Shown: positions 14,842 through 22,341, numbered from the stretch's first letter. The stretch is 42,514 nucleotides of DNA from Microcystis sp. T1-4 (GCF_000297435.1 NZ_CAIP01000128.1:1-42514); one strand, 5' to 3'. Made by a program: numbers and translations. Notes: a model not told the origin generated them from the sequence alone.

Positions 14842-16104
14842 TTAATATGTCCAATTTTGTTTTGTCTGTAGGGTATAGGTTCCGTCGCGCACATTGACCC
14901 GATGGGGGATCAGCTTCAGGTCTCGGAAGATATTAGCTTGGTGTTGTAGGGCCGTCAGAGAGCGATCATCGATCGGGATAATGGCACGTTCAGAGGCCCT
15001 TTGTTCGAGATTAGCCACGATCGCCGGATCGATCTCGTGGTGAGCTGCCAAGCGTCTCGTCGCCTCTAACTCCTGTTGTTTGGCCCAGGCCCCCGCCTCG
15101 TTCACCTCCTCTAAAATCACCTTCAGTACATCGGGATAATCCCGCACCAATTCGGGAACCGCATAATAATAGGTCGGCACTTCTACAGAGGCGTTTTCCC
15201 CAAAGATACTCTCTAGATCGGCCAACGACCTTCCCGGATAGCTGCGCGTCTCCGTGGGAGAATAGGGAACCCAGACCACCCAAGCGTCGATCTCACCGCG
15301 ACGGAAAAGCACCAGCGCTTCCGGTTGAGTCGCATACACCGGTTCGATATCGCTTAATTCTAGATTCACTCTCATCAGGGCGCGGATGAGGACATAATGG
15401 GCGCTCGAACCTCGATCGAAGGCGATTCTTTTTCCTTTTAAATCCGCCAAAGTCTCTATTGGCGAATCCTCTGGCACGAGAATCGCCTGACCTTTCGGGG
15501 CGGTATATTTCTCTTTGGCCACCCGGACGAAGACGTGTTCGGCCGCTTGGGAGAAAATACTCGCCGTACCGCCACCACCACAGAAGTCGATCATTCCGTT
15601 GCTCAAAGCCTCGATCAGAGAGGAAGCGGCCAGAAAACTCGTCCACGTTACCGTCACCCCCAAGGGTTTTAAGCGTCTTTCCAGAAAGGTCTGGGCGCGG
15701 AGAACTTCCAGATTAGTCATGCCCTCGGGATAGCCGATCTTGATGGTTCCTAGCCGCCGCGCTTGTTTGGCGAGGGGAGTGATAGGGTCGGGGGTTGAGC
15801 GCTTGAACCAGCGATCGAGCGCGATACAGAAGAGAATTCCGGCGATAAATAATCCCACGGTCTCTAATAGCCGGGGAGTGGTATTCCGGGGGAATTTAAA
15901 GCTATCGACGAGGTTCAGAATCGGGTTATCCGAGGGAGAATTTTGACCGACGGCGATCTCGCGTAGCGAGCGCTTTGCGTTCGTGTCGGAAAATCGAGCC
16001 AGGAGAAAGCTCCCCACCAGACTGGTCAAAAAAAGCAGCGCGGGAAGAACTCCCCGGCAATTTCGCCACGGTTTCCAGAGACACTTAATCGAACGGTGGA
16101 GCAT
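14842..16104 (-). CDS. membrane-tethered SsuA/TauA/NMT1-like substrate-binding protein
   Basis: 420 residues from ATG 16104 (a TTG seven codons upstream is possible). Two N-terminal hydrophobic helices (about 20-38 PALLFLTSLVGSFLLARF and 80-97 LLETVGLFIAGILFCIALDR) precede a periplasmic binding-protein domain starting IKIGYPEGMTNLEVLRAQTF and containing DFCGGGGTASIFSQAAEH, LADLKGKRIAFDRGSSAHYV and EIDAWVVWVPYSPTET. This domain is that of aliphatic sulfonate/taurine/nitrate or thiamine-precursor uptake. No permease or ATPase lies nearby, and a double-helix anchor is unusual, so it could be a sensor or partner of the divergent CadD-like transporter. Base composition is clearly richer in GC than its neighbours, and an embedded palindromic repeat encodes KRSLREIAV. 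Confidence 0.75.
   Translation of the reverse strand: MLHRSIKCLWKPWRNCRGVLPALLFLTSLVGSFLLARFSDTNAKRSLREIAVGQNSPSDNPILNLVDSFKFPRNTTPRLLETVGLFIAGILFCIALDRWFKRSTPDPITPLAKQARRLGTIKIGYPEGMTNLEVLRAQTFLERRLKPLGVTVTWTSFLAASSLIEALSNGMIDFCGGGGTASIFSQAAEHVFVRVAKEKYTAPKGQAILVPEDSPIETLADLKGKRIAFDRGSSAHYVLIRALMRVNLELSDIEPVYATQPEALVLFRRGEIDAWVVWVPYSPTETRSYPGRSLADLESIFGENASVEVPTYYYAVPELVRDYPDVLKVILEEVNEAGAWAKQQELEATRRLAAHHEIDPAIVANLEQRASERAIIPIDDRSLTALQHQANIFRDLKLIPHRVNVRDGTYTLQTKQNWTY
15953..15979. repeat. dispersed palindromic repeat, coding copy
   Basis: GCGATCTCGCGTAGCGAGCG followed by CTTTGCG. It shares the palindromic CTCGCGTAGCGAG core with 18035-18066 and 28778-28809. Here it lies in frame inside the binding-protein gene, between its two membrane helices, and encodes the AKRSLREIAV linker. 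Confidence 0.75.
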
Positions 16105-16242
16105 GGGATTTCTCGCAGAAAACAAGATTTATTATCGATAAAGGGGACAAGAGGGAAGGGTTTCCCAACTCCCTCGGCATAGCTGCCATTAGTTTTATCT
16201 ACATACTATAGAAATCCACGACTCCTCGATTGTGTAACAAAG

Positions 16243-16258
16243 TACATTTATAAATGTA
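16243..16258. promoter_or_regulatory. 16-bp perfect palindrome in the divergent promoter region
   Basis: TACATTTATAAATGTA reads the same on both strands and lies between the divergent binding-protein and CadD-like genes (139 and 63 bases from their starts). It is a candidate operator for a dimeric repressor such as an ArsR/SmtB or TetR-type protein. No regulator is encoded in the module. Confidence 0.45.
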
Positions 16259-16320
16259 TTGAAAATGATATAGTTTCAAAATAAAATTGCGCCCGCATTT
16301 GAGAGATCGAGGTGGTATGG

Positions 16321-16995
16321 ATGGATTGGTTGATCGAAATCGTCAAAATCGCGGTGGCCACCGGCATAGCCACCACCTTCGACGACAATATTTATCTAAC
16401 CGGCTTCTTTAGCGAGGTAAATCGTACCTTTCGCCCGGTTCACGTTGTCGTCGGCGAGCTAGTCGGGTTTACGGCCTTGGTATTGGTTAGCTTGGTCGGT
16501 TTTCTACTCGGCCTAATCATCCCACCGATTTATATCGGTCTTCTCGGAATGCTGCCGATCCTCATCGGTGTGAGAAATTTACTGACGTTAAATCGCGATA
16601 ACGAGAGGGAAACCGCAGATCGCAAGGTTAATTTGCGAAGAAACGCCCAATTTCATGGGTTTGCCTCCCGCAGACTATCCCTCGCTCAAGTCCTCAGAGA
16701 TCGCCAAACCTATAAAGTTTCCGCGGTCACGATATCCAATGGCGGCAATAATCTCGGTATCTATATTCCCCTATTCGCCAATAGTACCGTGGCGCAGTTA
16801 GCCGTAATCATCCCGATCTGCTATCTAATCGTCTGTACTTGGTTATTTCTCTCCTATAATCTAACCCGCCAACCGGGGATCGCGGTTGTCCTCAGCCGTT
16901 ATGCGAGTAAGCTTTTCCCTTTTGTGCTGATGTGGTTGGGCCTACGGATTATTCTCGATAACGGCTCCTATCGCCTGTTGATTCCCATCGGCTAA
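16321..16995 (+). CDS. CadD-type cadmium resistance transporter family protein
   Basis: 224 residues, mostly membrane helices. Both family signatures are present: ATTFDDNIYLTGFF in the first helix and VTISNGGNNLGIYIPLFA in the middle. Family members (PF03596, LysE superfamily) export Cd or other cations; the substrate here is not known. ATG 16321 is preferred over GTG 16312 because AGGTGG lies six bases upstream of it. It is divergent from the membrane-tethered binding protein and shares its GC-rich composition and the 16-bp palindrome, so the two genes look like one acquired module. Confidence 0.8.
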   Translation: MDWLIEIVKIAVATGIATTFDDNIYLTGFFSEVNRTFRPVHVVVGELVGFTALVLVSLVGFLLGLIIPPIYIGLLGMLPILIGVRNLLTLNRDNERETADRKVNLRRNAQFHGFASRRLSLAQVLRDRQTYKVSAVTISNGGNNLGIYIPLFANSTVAQLAVIIPICYLIVCTWLFLSYNLTRQPGIAVVLSRYASKLFPFVLMWLGLRIILDNGSYRLLIPIG

Positions 16996-17126
16996 ATTAG
17001 ACCCCCTGTAAACGCCAATCTCCAGATCCCACGGGAGTCAAAATTCAGGAAGAGAGAATAAAACACCATTTATTTCCTAGGCAGAATTATCACATCCCAA
17101 GGGGTGATTCTGAGTAGGGTGTAGAG

Positions 17127-17328
17127 TTAGGAGATTTTAACTCAGCGAGAACAACGATTTGATGAGTTGCATTCCAGACGCTTTTGACGCTCTGCTAAGA
17201 TTGTTGGTAAATTCGGTCTTCCGGTTAAGGTTAATCGCCAAGAAGCCCAAATTTCATAGATAATATCCACTAGAAACCCAATAACCGGCCATTTGGTAGC
17301 GGCATAAATCCAACCGATGCCTAAAATG
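17127..17328. repeat. direct repeat, right copy (3' end of the DCC/DUF393 gene)
   Basis: The 3' part of the intact DCC gene and 15 bases beyond its stop. It matches 14630-14830 with about ten differences and one indel. The boundary toward the gene's 5' side is abrupt after CTAAAATG. Confidence 0.9.
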
Positions 17329-17624
17329 TCATAGACTTGGCGAAACACTTCCACATTTTGAATGATAGTACCATCGGCTAGTACAGCATGGATTCGTCCC
17401 ATGGCTGCCGCAAAGGAAATACCGCCATTTTCCTCCGGATTATAGTTTTCGGCGGCAATATCGACAAAAGCAACTAATCCTCTCCCAGCATCCCGTTTTT
17501 GCAGAAAATTGACCTCCCGCAAGCAGAGGGGACATTCTCCATCGTAGAGGAGTTTAATTTTCCAAGAGGGCGATCGAGTAGAATTTTCTAAGGTATCGGC
17601 AGATTGAGTCGGTAAAGATGACAT
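17142..17624 (-). CDS. DCC-family (DUF393) thiol-disulfide oxidoreductase-like protein
   Basis: 160 residues. The family motif LLYDGECPLCLREVNFLQKR (about 25-44) supplies the DxxCxxC signature. FVDIAAENYNPEENGGIS and GRIHAVLADGTIIQNVEVFR follow, as usual for the family, then an amphipathic or membrane-associated C-terminal section (WIYAATKWPVIGFLVDIIYE). Members are thought to act on protein thiols, but direct data are scarce. The gene is intact. Its 3' third is duplicated on the far side of the binding-protein/CadD module. Confidence 0.85.
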   Translation of the reverse strand: MSSLPTQSADTLENSTRSPSWKIKLLYDGECPLCLREVNFLQKRDAGRGLVAFVDIAAENYNPEENGGISFAAAMGRIHAVLADGTIIQNVEVFRQVYDILGIGWIYAATKWPVIGFLVDIIYEIWASWRLTLTGRPNLPTILAERQKRLECNSSNRCSR

Positions 17625-17887
17625 GATCTTCTAGGGATTCTCGTTTTAGTGATTAGTGAATGGTTGGGGTTTGACAGCATTTTTCTTTATTTGTGGCAGA
17701 CATAGTACTCCCCTCTCCCACCTCCTCCTTGAACGAATTCCCAGGGTTTGGGTGTGAGGGCAAGTGACCATCTCTGCCATGACTTTAGAAAAATGCCATG
17801 AAATGACTATAATCGTATCCATCGAAAAAAATCTATGATTGAAGACGTAAAAAGTGATTGACTTTATGGATTATCTGGGCTAAAGTG

Positions 17888-17925
17888 TGTGATGCAGATC
17901 ACTTAAGTGTGTGAGGCAGATCACT
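17888..17925. promoter_or_regulatory. tandem CRP-like operator pair
   Basis: Two 16-mers, TGTGATGCAGATCACT (17888-17903) and TGTGAGGCAGATCACT (17910-17925), each match the CRP/SyCRP1 pattern TGTGA-N6-TCACA with one mismatch. Their centres are 22 bases apart, about two helical turns, so dimers would bind one face. They lie between the DCC gene start (17624, minus) and the haloperoxidase start (18199, plus), and could serve either. Confidence 0.55.
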
Positions 17926-18002
17926 TAGTTGTGTCGCAAAACTCAAGTTTGAATTGTGCTTATGATTCCAATCTTAGGACTATTTTCACACAGATGGGGG
18001 AA

Positions 18003-18112
18003 ATACACAGGTAATGGTCGCCCATCAAAGACAGGCGATCTCGCGTAGCGAGCGCGTTGCGACCGCAAGCGGTACTCGTACTGTGAACCTGTAAATTTCT
18101 ACTGATGGTGAC
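18003..18112 (+). pseudogene. CARDB-domain fragment upstream of the haloperoxidase gene
   Basis: Bases 18005-18034 (CACAGGTAATGGTCGCCCAT onward) and 18064-18112 match bases 18799-18890 inside the haloperoxidase gene's CARDB domain with many substitutions. The fragment has no open frame. It is split by the palindromic repeat at 18035-18066, which is absent from the intact domain. It looks like an old partial duplication into which the palindrome inserted. Confidence 0.75.
18035..18066. repeat. dispersed palindromic repeat, inside the CARDB remnant
   Basis: GCGATCTCGCGTAGCGAGCG then CGTTGCGACCGC, 32 bases. Identical in reverse orientation to 28778-28809. Comparison with the intact CARDB sequence shows it as an insertion, giving a clear empty-site reference. 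Confidence 0.8.
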
Positions 18113-18198
18113 ATAGGTGTGCTGCTGGAGCGCAACAACAAGTTAAGCTTCCATGCTTTCTGTCTTGAATGCCTTATAATCTTTTCTAACTTATTGCC

Positions 18199-20361
18199 AT
18201 GAAGTCAACCACTCTTGTAACTACCGCCGACTCATCGCCAGAAAACACCCGCGATGAGCAAAAGAAAGTAACCGAGAACGAGCGAATACCAAATAGTACA
18301 AACCCGACCAGTAAGATTGATGAGTTGTTAAAGGATGCTGTCGGTGACAAAAATTTAAATCAACTCTCCCGAAAAGATTTAAATGATCTTTTGAACAAAG
18401 TTGATTTTTTAGGTGCAATTGGACTTGATACTGACGGAAAACAGATACCAAAAAAAGTTGACGACAACCAAAAATCAAGTCTTACCTCAAGTCCTACCTC
18501 AAGTCTTACCTCAAGTCCTGCCTTAAGTCCTGCCTCAAGTCCTGCCTTAAGTCCTGCCTTAAGTCCTGCCTCAAGTCCTGCCTTAAGTCCTGCCTTAAGT
18601 TCTGCCTCAAGTCCTACCTCAAGTCTTACCTCAAGTCCTGCCTTAAGTCCTGCCTCAAGTCCTGCCTTAAGTCCTGCCTTAAGTCCTGCCTCAAGTCCTG
18701 CCTTAAGTTTTACCTCAAGTGTCTCACTACCAGATTTAGTGGGCAGTTTTGGCACGATTAGTTTGCCAAGTACAGTTGACTTCGGCGCTCTGGGGAATGC
18801 ACAGGTAATTGTCACCAATCAAGGACAGGCGCTCGCCAGTGGACCTAGTACTGTCAAACTCTACATTTCCACTGACGGTCAGATTGACAGTAACGATGCC
18901 TTACTCACCAGTGTCAGCACAAACTTGAACCTAAACGCTGGGCAGTCAGTCACCCTAGACTTGCAGTATCAAAACAATACTTCAGTCATCGCTCCGGGGG
19001 CCTACTTTCTCATTGCTCAAGTCGATGCAGATAACCAAATTGCCGAACAAGTAGAAACCAATAATGTCACCAGTAAATTAGTATCGGGACTCAATACTAA
19101 CGCCGTCATCGACTGGAATGCGATCGCATTAAATGCGATTCAAGCCGAGGGAAAGGCAGGGCGGGGAGTTCCGCCGACAGTAGGTTCTCGCTTAATGGCG
19201 CTGGTTTCTACTGCCGTCTATGATACGGTCCAGGCCTTCAACACTTTATATCCCTCCTACGCTGTAAATGTGAACGCACCAGCGAATACCTCGTTGGAGA
19301 TGGCGGTAGTTGGTGCTGCCTATCGAGTTCTCTCTACTCAATTATCTGGACAAAATAACTTGTTCTTACAGCAAGTAGCCAATTCTCGGGCGGAGATTCT
19401 GGACAGTGCCACCGCTGAAAGCAGGGGGTTTAATTTTGGCATTTTAGTAGGCAATCAGAGCCTCAATTTACGCGCTAATGATGGTTCTAACGACAATACG
19501 CCTTTCACTCCGCTGTCGGGAGCCTATGTCTGGACACCAGAAACCTCGGGCCCGACTGCTGCGGTAGCAGTGGGTGCGAACTGGGGGGGAGTAGATACTT
19601 GGACGATTGGCGACATTGACCAGTTTGTCTCGCAAAATCAAATTGATGTAACTCTTGATGGCCGTCCCAACACAAATCCTACATTGTATGCCCAAGAAAT
19701 TGAAGAAGTCCGGCTCTATGGCGGCTTGAACAACACTACTCTCACGACCACTTTACGCAATGCAGACCAGACAGAAATGGCTGTTTTCTGGGCCTATGAC
19801 CGGGCTGATACCTTCCGTCCCTACGGTCAATTAAACCAAATTGCTCAAGAAATTGCGGTGCGCGACGGCAATACCTTGCAAAAAGATGCCAGTCTATTTG
19901 CCGCGTTAAATACCGCGCTGGCGGATGCGGTAATCGTCGCTTGGAAAGAGAAATACACTGAACTCCAACCTCGCCCTGATGACGTAATTGCCGGAGGATT
20001 TGCGGCTAATGACGGGTTAGCTTCTACGGTGGGCGATCCCGATTGGAAACCCTTGCTGTCACCATTAATGGGGGTTAATTCGCCACCCTTCCCGGATTAT
20101 ATGTCAGGGCATTCCGCCATGGGGGGAGCATTTGCTGGAGTCATGACCAACTATTTTGGTGACAACTATGTGTTTAGTGCTGTCTCCCAAGAACTTGTTG
20201 GTGTCGTTCGTACTTTCGATAGTTTCTATGAAGCGGGAATGGAAGATGCCCTCAGTCGTATTTATGGCGGGGTTCACGTCCGTGAGGCTTGCATTGATTC
20301 TTTTGAAATGGGGTTAGCTGTTGGCAATTACGTCGCGTCAAATGTCTTTCAGCCGATTTAA
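18199..20361 (+). CDS. vanadium-dependent haloperoxidase with N-terminal Ser/Pro repeat and CARDB domain
   Basis: 720 residues. Residues 1-90 are charged and unrecognised; ~92-174 is a Ser/Pro/Ala/Leu repeat; ~175-290 is a CARDB adhesion-like domain (VVTNQGQALASGPSTVKLYI type, ending VDADNQIAEQVETNNV); ~300-720 is a PAP2/haloperoxidase domain. All vanadate-pocket motifs are present: K585 and R592-P593 (KYTELQPRP), S636-G637-H638 (MSGHSAM) and S686-R687...H693 (SRIYGGVH). It should oxidise halide with hydrogen peroxide. No classical signal peptide is visible. TATAAT at 18175-18180 may be the -10 element. Tandem CRP-like sites lie ~275 bases upstream. Confidence 0.85.
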   Translation: MKSTTLVTTADSSPENTRDEQKKVTENERIPNSTNPTSKIDELLKDAVGDKNLNQLSRKDLNDLLNKVDFLGAIGLDTDGKQIPKKVDDNQKSSLTSSPTSSLTSSPALSPASSPALSPALSPASSPALSPALSSASSPTSSLTSSPALSPASSPALSPALSPASSPALSFTSSVSLPDLVGSFGTISLPSTVDFGALGNAQVIVTNQGQALASGPSTVKLYISTDGQIDSNDALLTSVSTNLNLNAGQSVTLDLQYQNNTSVIAPGAYFLIAQVDADNQIAEQVETNNVTSKLVSGLNTNAVIDWNAIALNAIQAEGKAGRGVPPTVGSRLMALVSTAVYDTVQAFNTLYPSYAVNVNAPANTSLEMAVVGAAYRVLSTQLSGQNNLFLQQVANSRAEILDSATAESRGFNFGILVGNQSLNLRANDGSNDNTPFTPLSGAYVWTPETSGPTAAVAVGANWGGVDTWTIGDIDQFVSQNQIDVTLDGRPNTNPTLYAQEIEEVRLYGGLNNTTLTTTLRNADQTEMAVFWAYDRADTFRPYGQLNQIAQEIAVRDGNTLQKDASLFAALNTALADAVIVAWKEKYTELQPRPDDVIAGGFAANDGLASTVGDPDWKPLLSPLMGVNSPPFPDYMSGHSAMGGAFAGVMTNYFGDNYVFSAVSQELVGVVRTFDSFYEAGMEDALSRIYGGVHVREACIDSFEMGLAVGNYVASNVFQPI
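18472..18720 (+). repeat. in-frame minisatellite encoding Ser-Pro-Ala repeats
   Basis: About 20 units of 12 bases (AGTCCTGCCTTA, AGTCCTGCCTCA, AGTCCTACCTCA variants) encode SPAL, SPAS and SPTS. A higher-order block of about 132 bases (18472-18603 and 18604-18720) is itself repeated, so length changes in steps of 12 would keep the frame. It links the N-terminal part to the CARDB domain. Confidence 0.9.
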
Positions 20362-20416
20362 AATCGGGTTCGTTGTTAAGGCTCCGGCCCGATGATTGAC
20401 AATGGAACGTTTGTCT

Positions 20417-20446
20417 CTGGCACTTTTTTAGTCAAAAAAGTGCCAG
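20417..20446 (+). terminator. hairpin after the haloperoxidase gene
   Basis: CTGGCACTTTTTT (20417-20429) pairs perfectly with AAAAAAGTGCCAG (20434-20446) around AGTC. No T run follows directly, but the stem itself is T/A-rich, so it could terminate in either direction. It lies 55 bases after the stop. Confidence 0.5.
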
Positions 20447-20487
20447 AACTGTTTTCTAGGAAGGCTTCCAGTAATATTCGGCCAACC

Positions 20488-20712
20488 CTATCTAGGGTTT
20501 GCTGAATAAATGTGAAATATTGACGAGGTAAGGGGTTTGGGGCTTTTTTGGCGAAGCAGGTGCAAGATTTTCAAGCTAGTGACTCAAAAACCTTGCATCT
20601 TGATCGGTTGGCATCCTGTAGGGGCGAAGCATTCGGATAGAAAATCTACGGTTTCAGCGATAGGTTATTGCCCGAATGCTTCGCCCCTACTTTTTCAACC
20701 AACCCTAGATAG
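20488..20712. mobile_element. MITE, CTATCTAGGGTT family, with nested inverted repeat
   Basis: Imperfect terminal inverted repeats CTATCTAGGGTTTGCTGAA and CTTTTTCAACCAACCCTAGATAG bound 225 bases without an ORF. Inside, GTAGGGGCGAAGCATTCGG (20618-20636) and its complement (20672-20690) form a second stem. The terminal sequence matches elements near 31440-31770 and 7669. No transposase is in the window. Heptamer repeats (GAATACT, about 20754-20774) follow. Confidence 0.7.
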
Positions 20713-20782
20713 TCAACAGCTTAACTGATAACTGATTCAAGGCTGTCTCCTGAATACTGAATACTGAATACTGAGGGTTATT

Positions 20783-21502
20783 TTATGGCAATTTATCAGA
20801 TGGGATCGTATCACTCTCTACGGGTTCTCGATCGTTGCGTTTTGAGAAACCCCAAGCAAAGAGGACAGCAATTAAACTGATCATAATCCATTCCGGCGGC
20901 ACAAAATCGGGACTAATCACCCGCAACAGCAATCTTAAACCCACCAAACCGACGGTGACAAAACCGGCATCTTCTAGGTGGGTGTATTCCTCTAACCAGC
21001 GAATAAATAAACCCGCCATAAAGCGCAGGGTAACTACTCCGATCGTACCACCAAGCAGGATCAACCAAGTATCATCGGCCACGGCGATGGAGGTGGTGAC
21101 ACTATCGAGGGAAAAAGCTAAATCGGTAACGGCAATGAGGGGGATAGCTTGCCAGAGAGATTGAAACTGGAGACTATGATGGGTGTGGTCTTTGTCTTCA
21201 GGGGAGGCAAAGTAATTAAAAACTAACCAGAGCAAATATACTGCTCCCAAAAGTTCAAACTGCCAGTATTTAACCACCCAGGTGGCGGTAAGAATCAAGA
21301 CCATACGGAGAATATAGGCGAAAACTAAGCCAATATTCAAGGCCTGACGTTGACGCTGATGATCTCCTAATCCCTGTGCTATGGAAGCGAGAGCAATGGC
21401 GTTATCTGCTGATAATACCGCTTCTAGGGCAATGAGAACCAACAGAATTAACGGGGTTTTTAGACTAAGGGTTAGAGATGAATCAAGGAGCGAGTCTAAC
21501 AT
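20783..21502 (-). CDS. TerC-family integral membrane protein, probable metal exporter
   Basis: 239 residues with seven or so hydrophobic helices. Acidic residues in membrane helices typical of the TerC family are present: LEAVLSADNAIALASIAQG in the first helix and VTDLAFSLDSVTTSIAVA in the middle. Family members export Mn or Ca, or, in thylakoids, help insert membrane proteins. The C-terminus is hydrophilic (KRNDREPVESD). It is divergent from psaM, about 190 bases away. Confidence 0.8.
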   Translation of the reverse strand: MLDSLLDSSLTLSLKTPLILLVLIALEAVLSADNAIALASIAQGLGDHQRQRQALNIGLVFAYILRMVLILTATWVVKYWQFELLGAVYLLWLVFNYFASPEDKDHTHHSLQFQSLWQAIPLIAVTDLAFSLDSVTTSIAVADDTWLILLGGTIGVVTLRFMAGLFIRWLEEYTHLEDAGFVTVGLVGLRLLLRVISPDFVPPEWIMISLIAVLFAWGFSKRNDREPVESDTIPSDKLP

Positions 21503-21691
21503 TGAGGCCGCAGGTAAAAATAAATGTAATCATGGCAATACCTCAGCTTAACGCTTTTACAACTTTCTTTTCTAGGGGAGATAACCGTCACCGGGGTGGG
21601 GAGATATGAAGTCTTGTAACGAAATGATGCAGAGGACCCCGATGATGTCGGAAAGTATTGGATGAATATCTTTATGAGGAGATAATCAGCA

Positions 21692-21784
21692 ATGCTTTCT
21701 GATACTCAAGTTTTAGTCGCTCTGGTAATTGCTTTAATCCCCGGGATTTTGGCTTTTCGTCTAGCGACGGAACTTTATAAGTAA
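21692..21784 (+). CDS. psaM: photosystem I reaction centre subunit XII
   Basis: A 30-residue protein, MLSDTQVLVALVIALIPGIL followed by AFRLATELYK, the expected length and sequence for PsaM: a single membrane helix (about 5-22) flanked by the conserved FRLATELYK end. PsaM lies at the trimer interface region of photosystem I. AGGAG lies 11 bases upstream of the ATG, and a terminator follows the stop after 14 bases, so it is a monocistronic unit. Confidence 0.93.
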   Translation: MLSDTQVLVALVIALIPGILAFRLATELYK

Positions 21785-21797
21785 AGTCGCTTTCAAT

Positions 21798-21849
21798 AAA
21801 CCCTGATCCCGTCTGACCTAGCTATAGGATAGACCGATTGGGGTTTTTT
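21798..21849 (+). terminator. Rho-independent terminator of psaM
   Basis: AAACCCTGATCCCGTCTGAC and its imperfect partner ATAGACCGATTGGGGTTT form a long stem with a CTAGCTATAG loop region, followed by a T run ending at about 21850. Confidence 0.7.
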
Positions 21850-21939
21850 TGGTTATCGGTCATCAGTTATCAGTGATTGGGTGTAACTTAAAAGTAATTA
21901 GCCACCTTTCTCACCGATTTTACTTGTACTCATAAATCT

Positions 21940-22290
21940 ATGACCGCACGAACACGAAACCAAACCGACAAAAAACCGAGAAAAAAGCCAAAAAGCGTCA
22001 ATAAATCCCAAAACTGGCAAGTTATCGAGATTTGGCTGCGAATTATTGCCTATAGCGCTCTTTCGATCACGGCAGTTTTTGCGATCGCTCGTTTGCTACC
22101 CTACCAACAGATGCAACAGGCAAAACTGGAAGAACTGCGTTTGGCAGCCCAGGAAAAGGAGGAACGGGTTAATCAATTGCGCGGTCAATTTACTCGCAGC
22201 TTTGATCCTAGTCAAGCGCGGCAAGTGATGGGGGAACAAAGTCCCCGACGGGATCCTAATCAAAGACGCATTTTTTGGGTTTCTCAGTAG
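21940..22290 (+). CDS. conserved small membrane protein with coiled coil
   Basis: 116 residues. A very basic N-terminus (MTARTRNQTDKKPRKKPKSV), one membrane helix (about 33-52, IAYSALSITAVFAIARLL) and a coiled coil (about 56-80, QQMQQAKLEELRLAAQEKEE) are seen; the tail is RRDPNQRRIFWVSQ. The layout recalls bitopic division proteins of the FtsB/FtsL kind, but sequence identity is not recognised. Its stop lies 51 bases before the GH15-like gene on the same strand. Confidence 0.65.
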   Translation: MTARTRNQTDKKPRKKPKSVNKSQNWQVIEIWLRIIAYSALSITAVFAIARLLPYQQMQQAKLEELRLAAQEKEERVNQLRGQFTRSFDPSQARQVMGEQSPRRDPNQRRIFWVSQ

Positions 22291-22341
22291 AATCGAGCGA
22301 GATAAATTCGTTTTTGAGCAGATTATTTGAGTATTTTGCCG

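Noticed and set aside
15011..15946. Long open frames on both strands inside the binding-protein gene
   Set aside because: They are shadows caused by the GC-rich composition; the encoded peptides are Arg/Ser-rich without motifs, while the minus-strand 14842-16104 frame has a clear binding-protein fold.
18360..18818. 152-codon minus-strand frame of KAGLEAGL repeats
   Set aside because: It is the reverse reading of the Ser/Pro minisatellite; the plus-strand frame carries the conserved haloperoxidase and CARDB domains.
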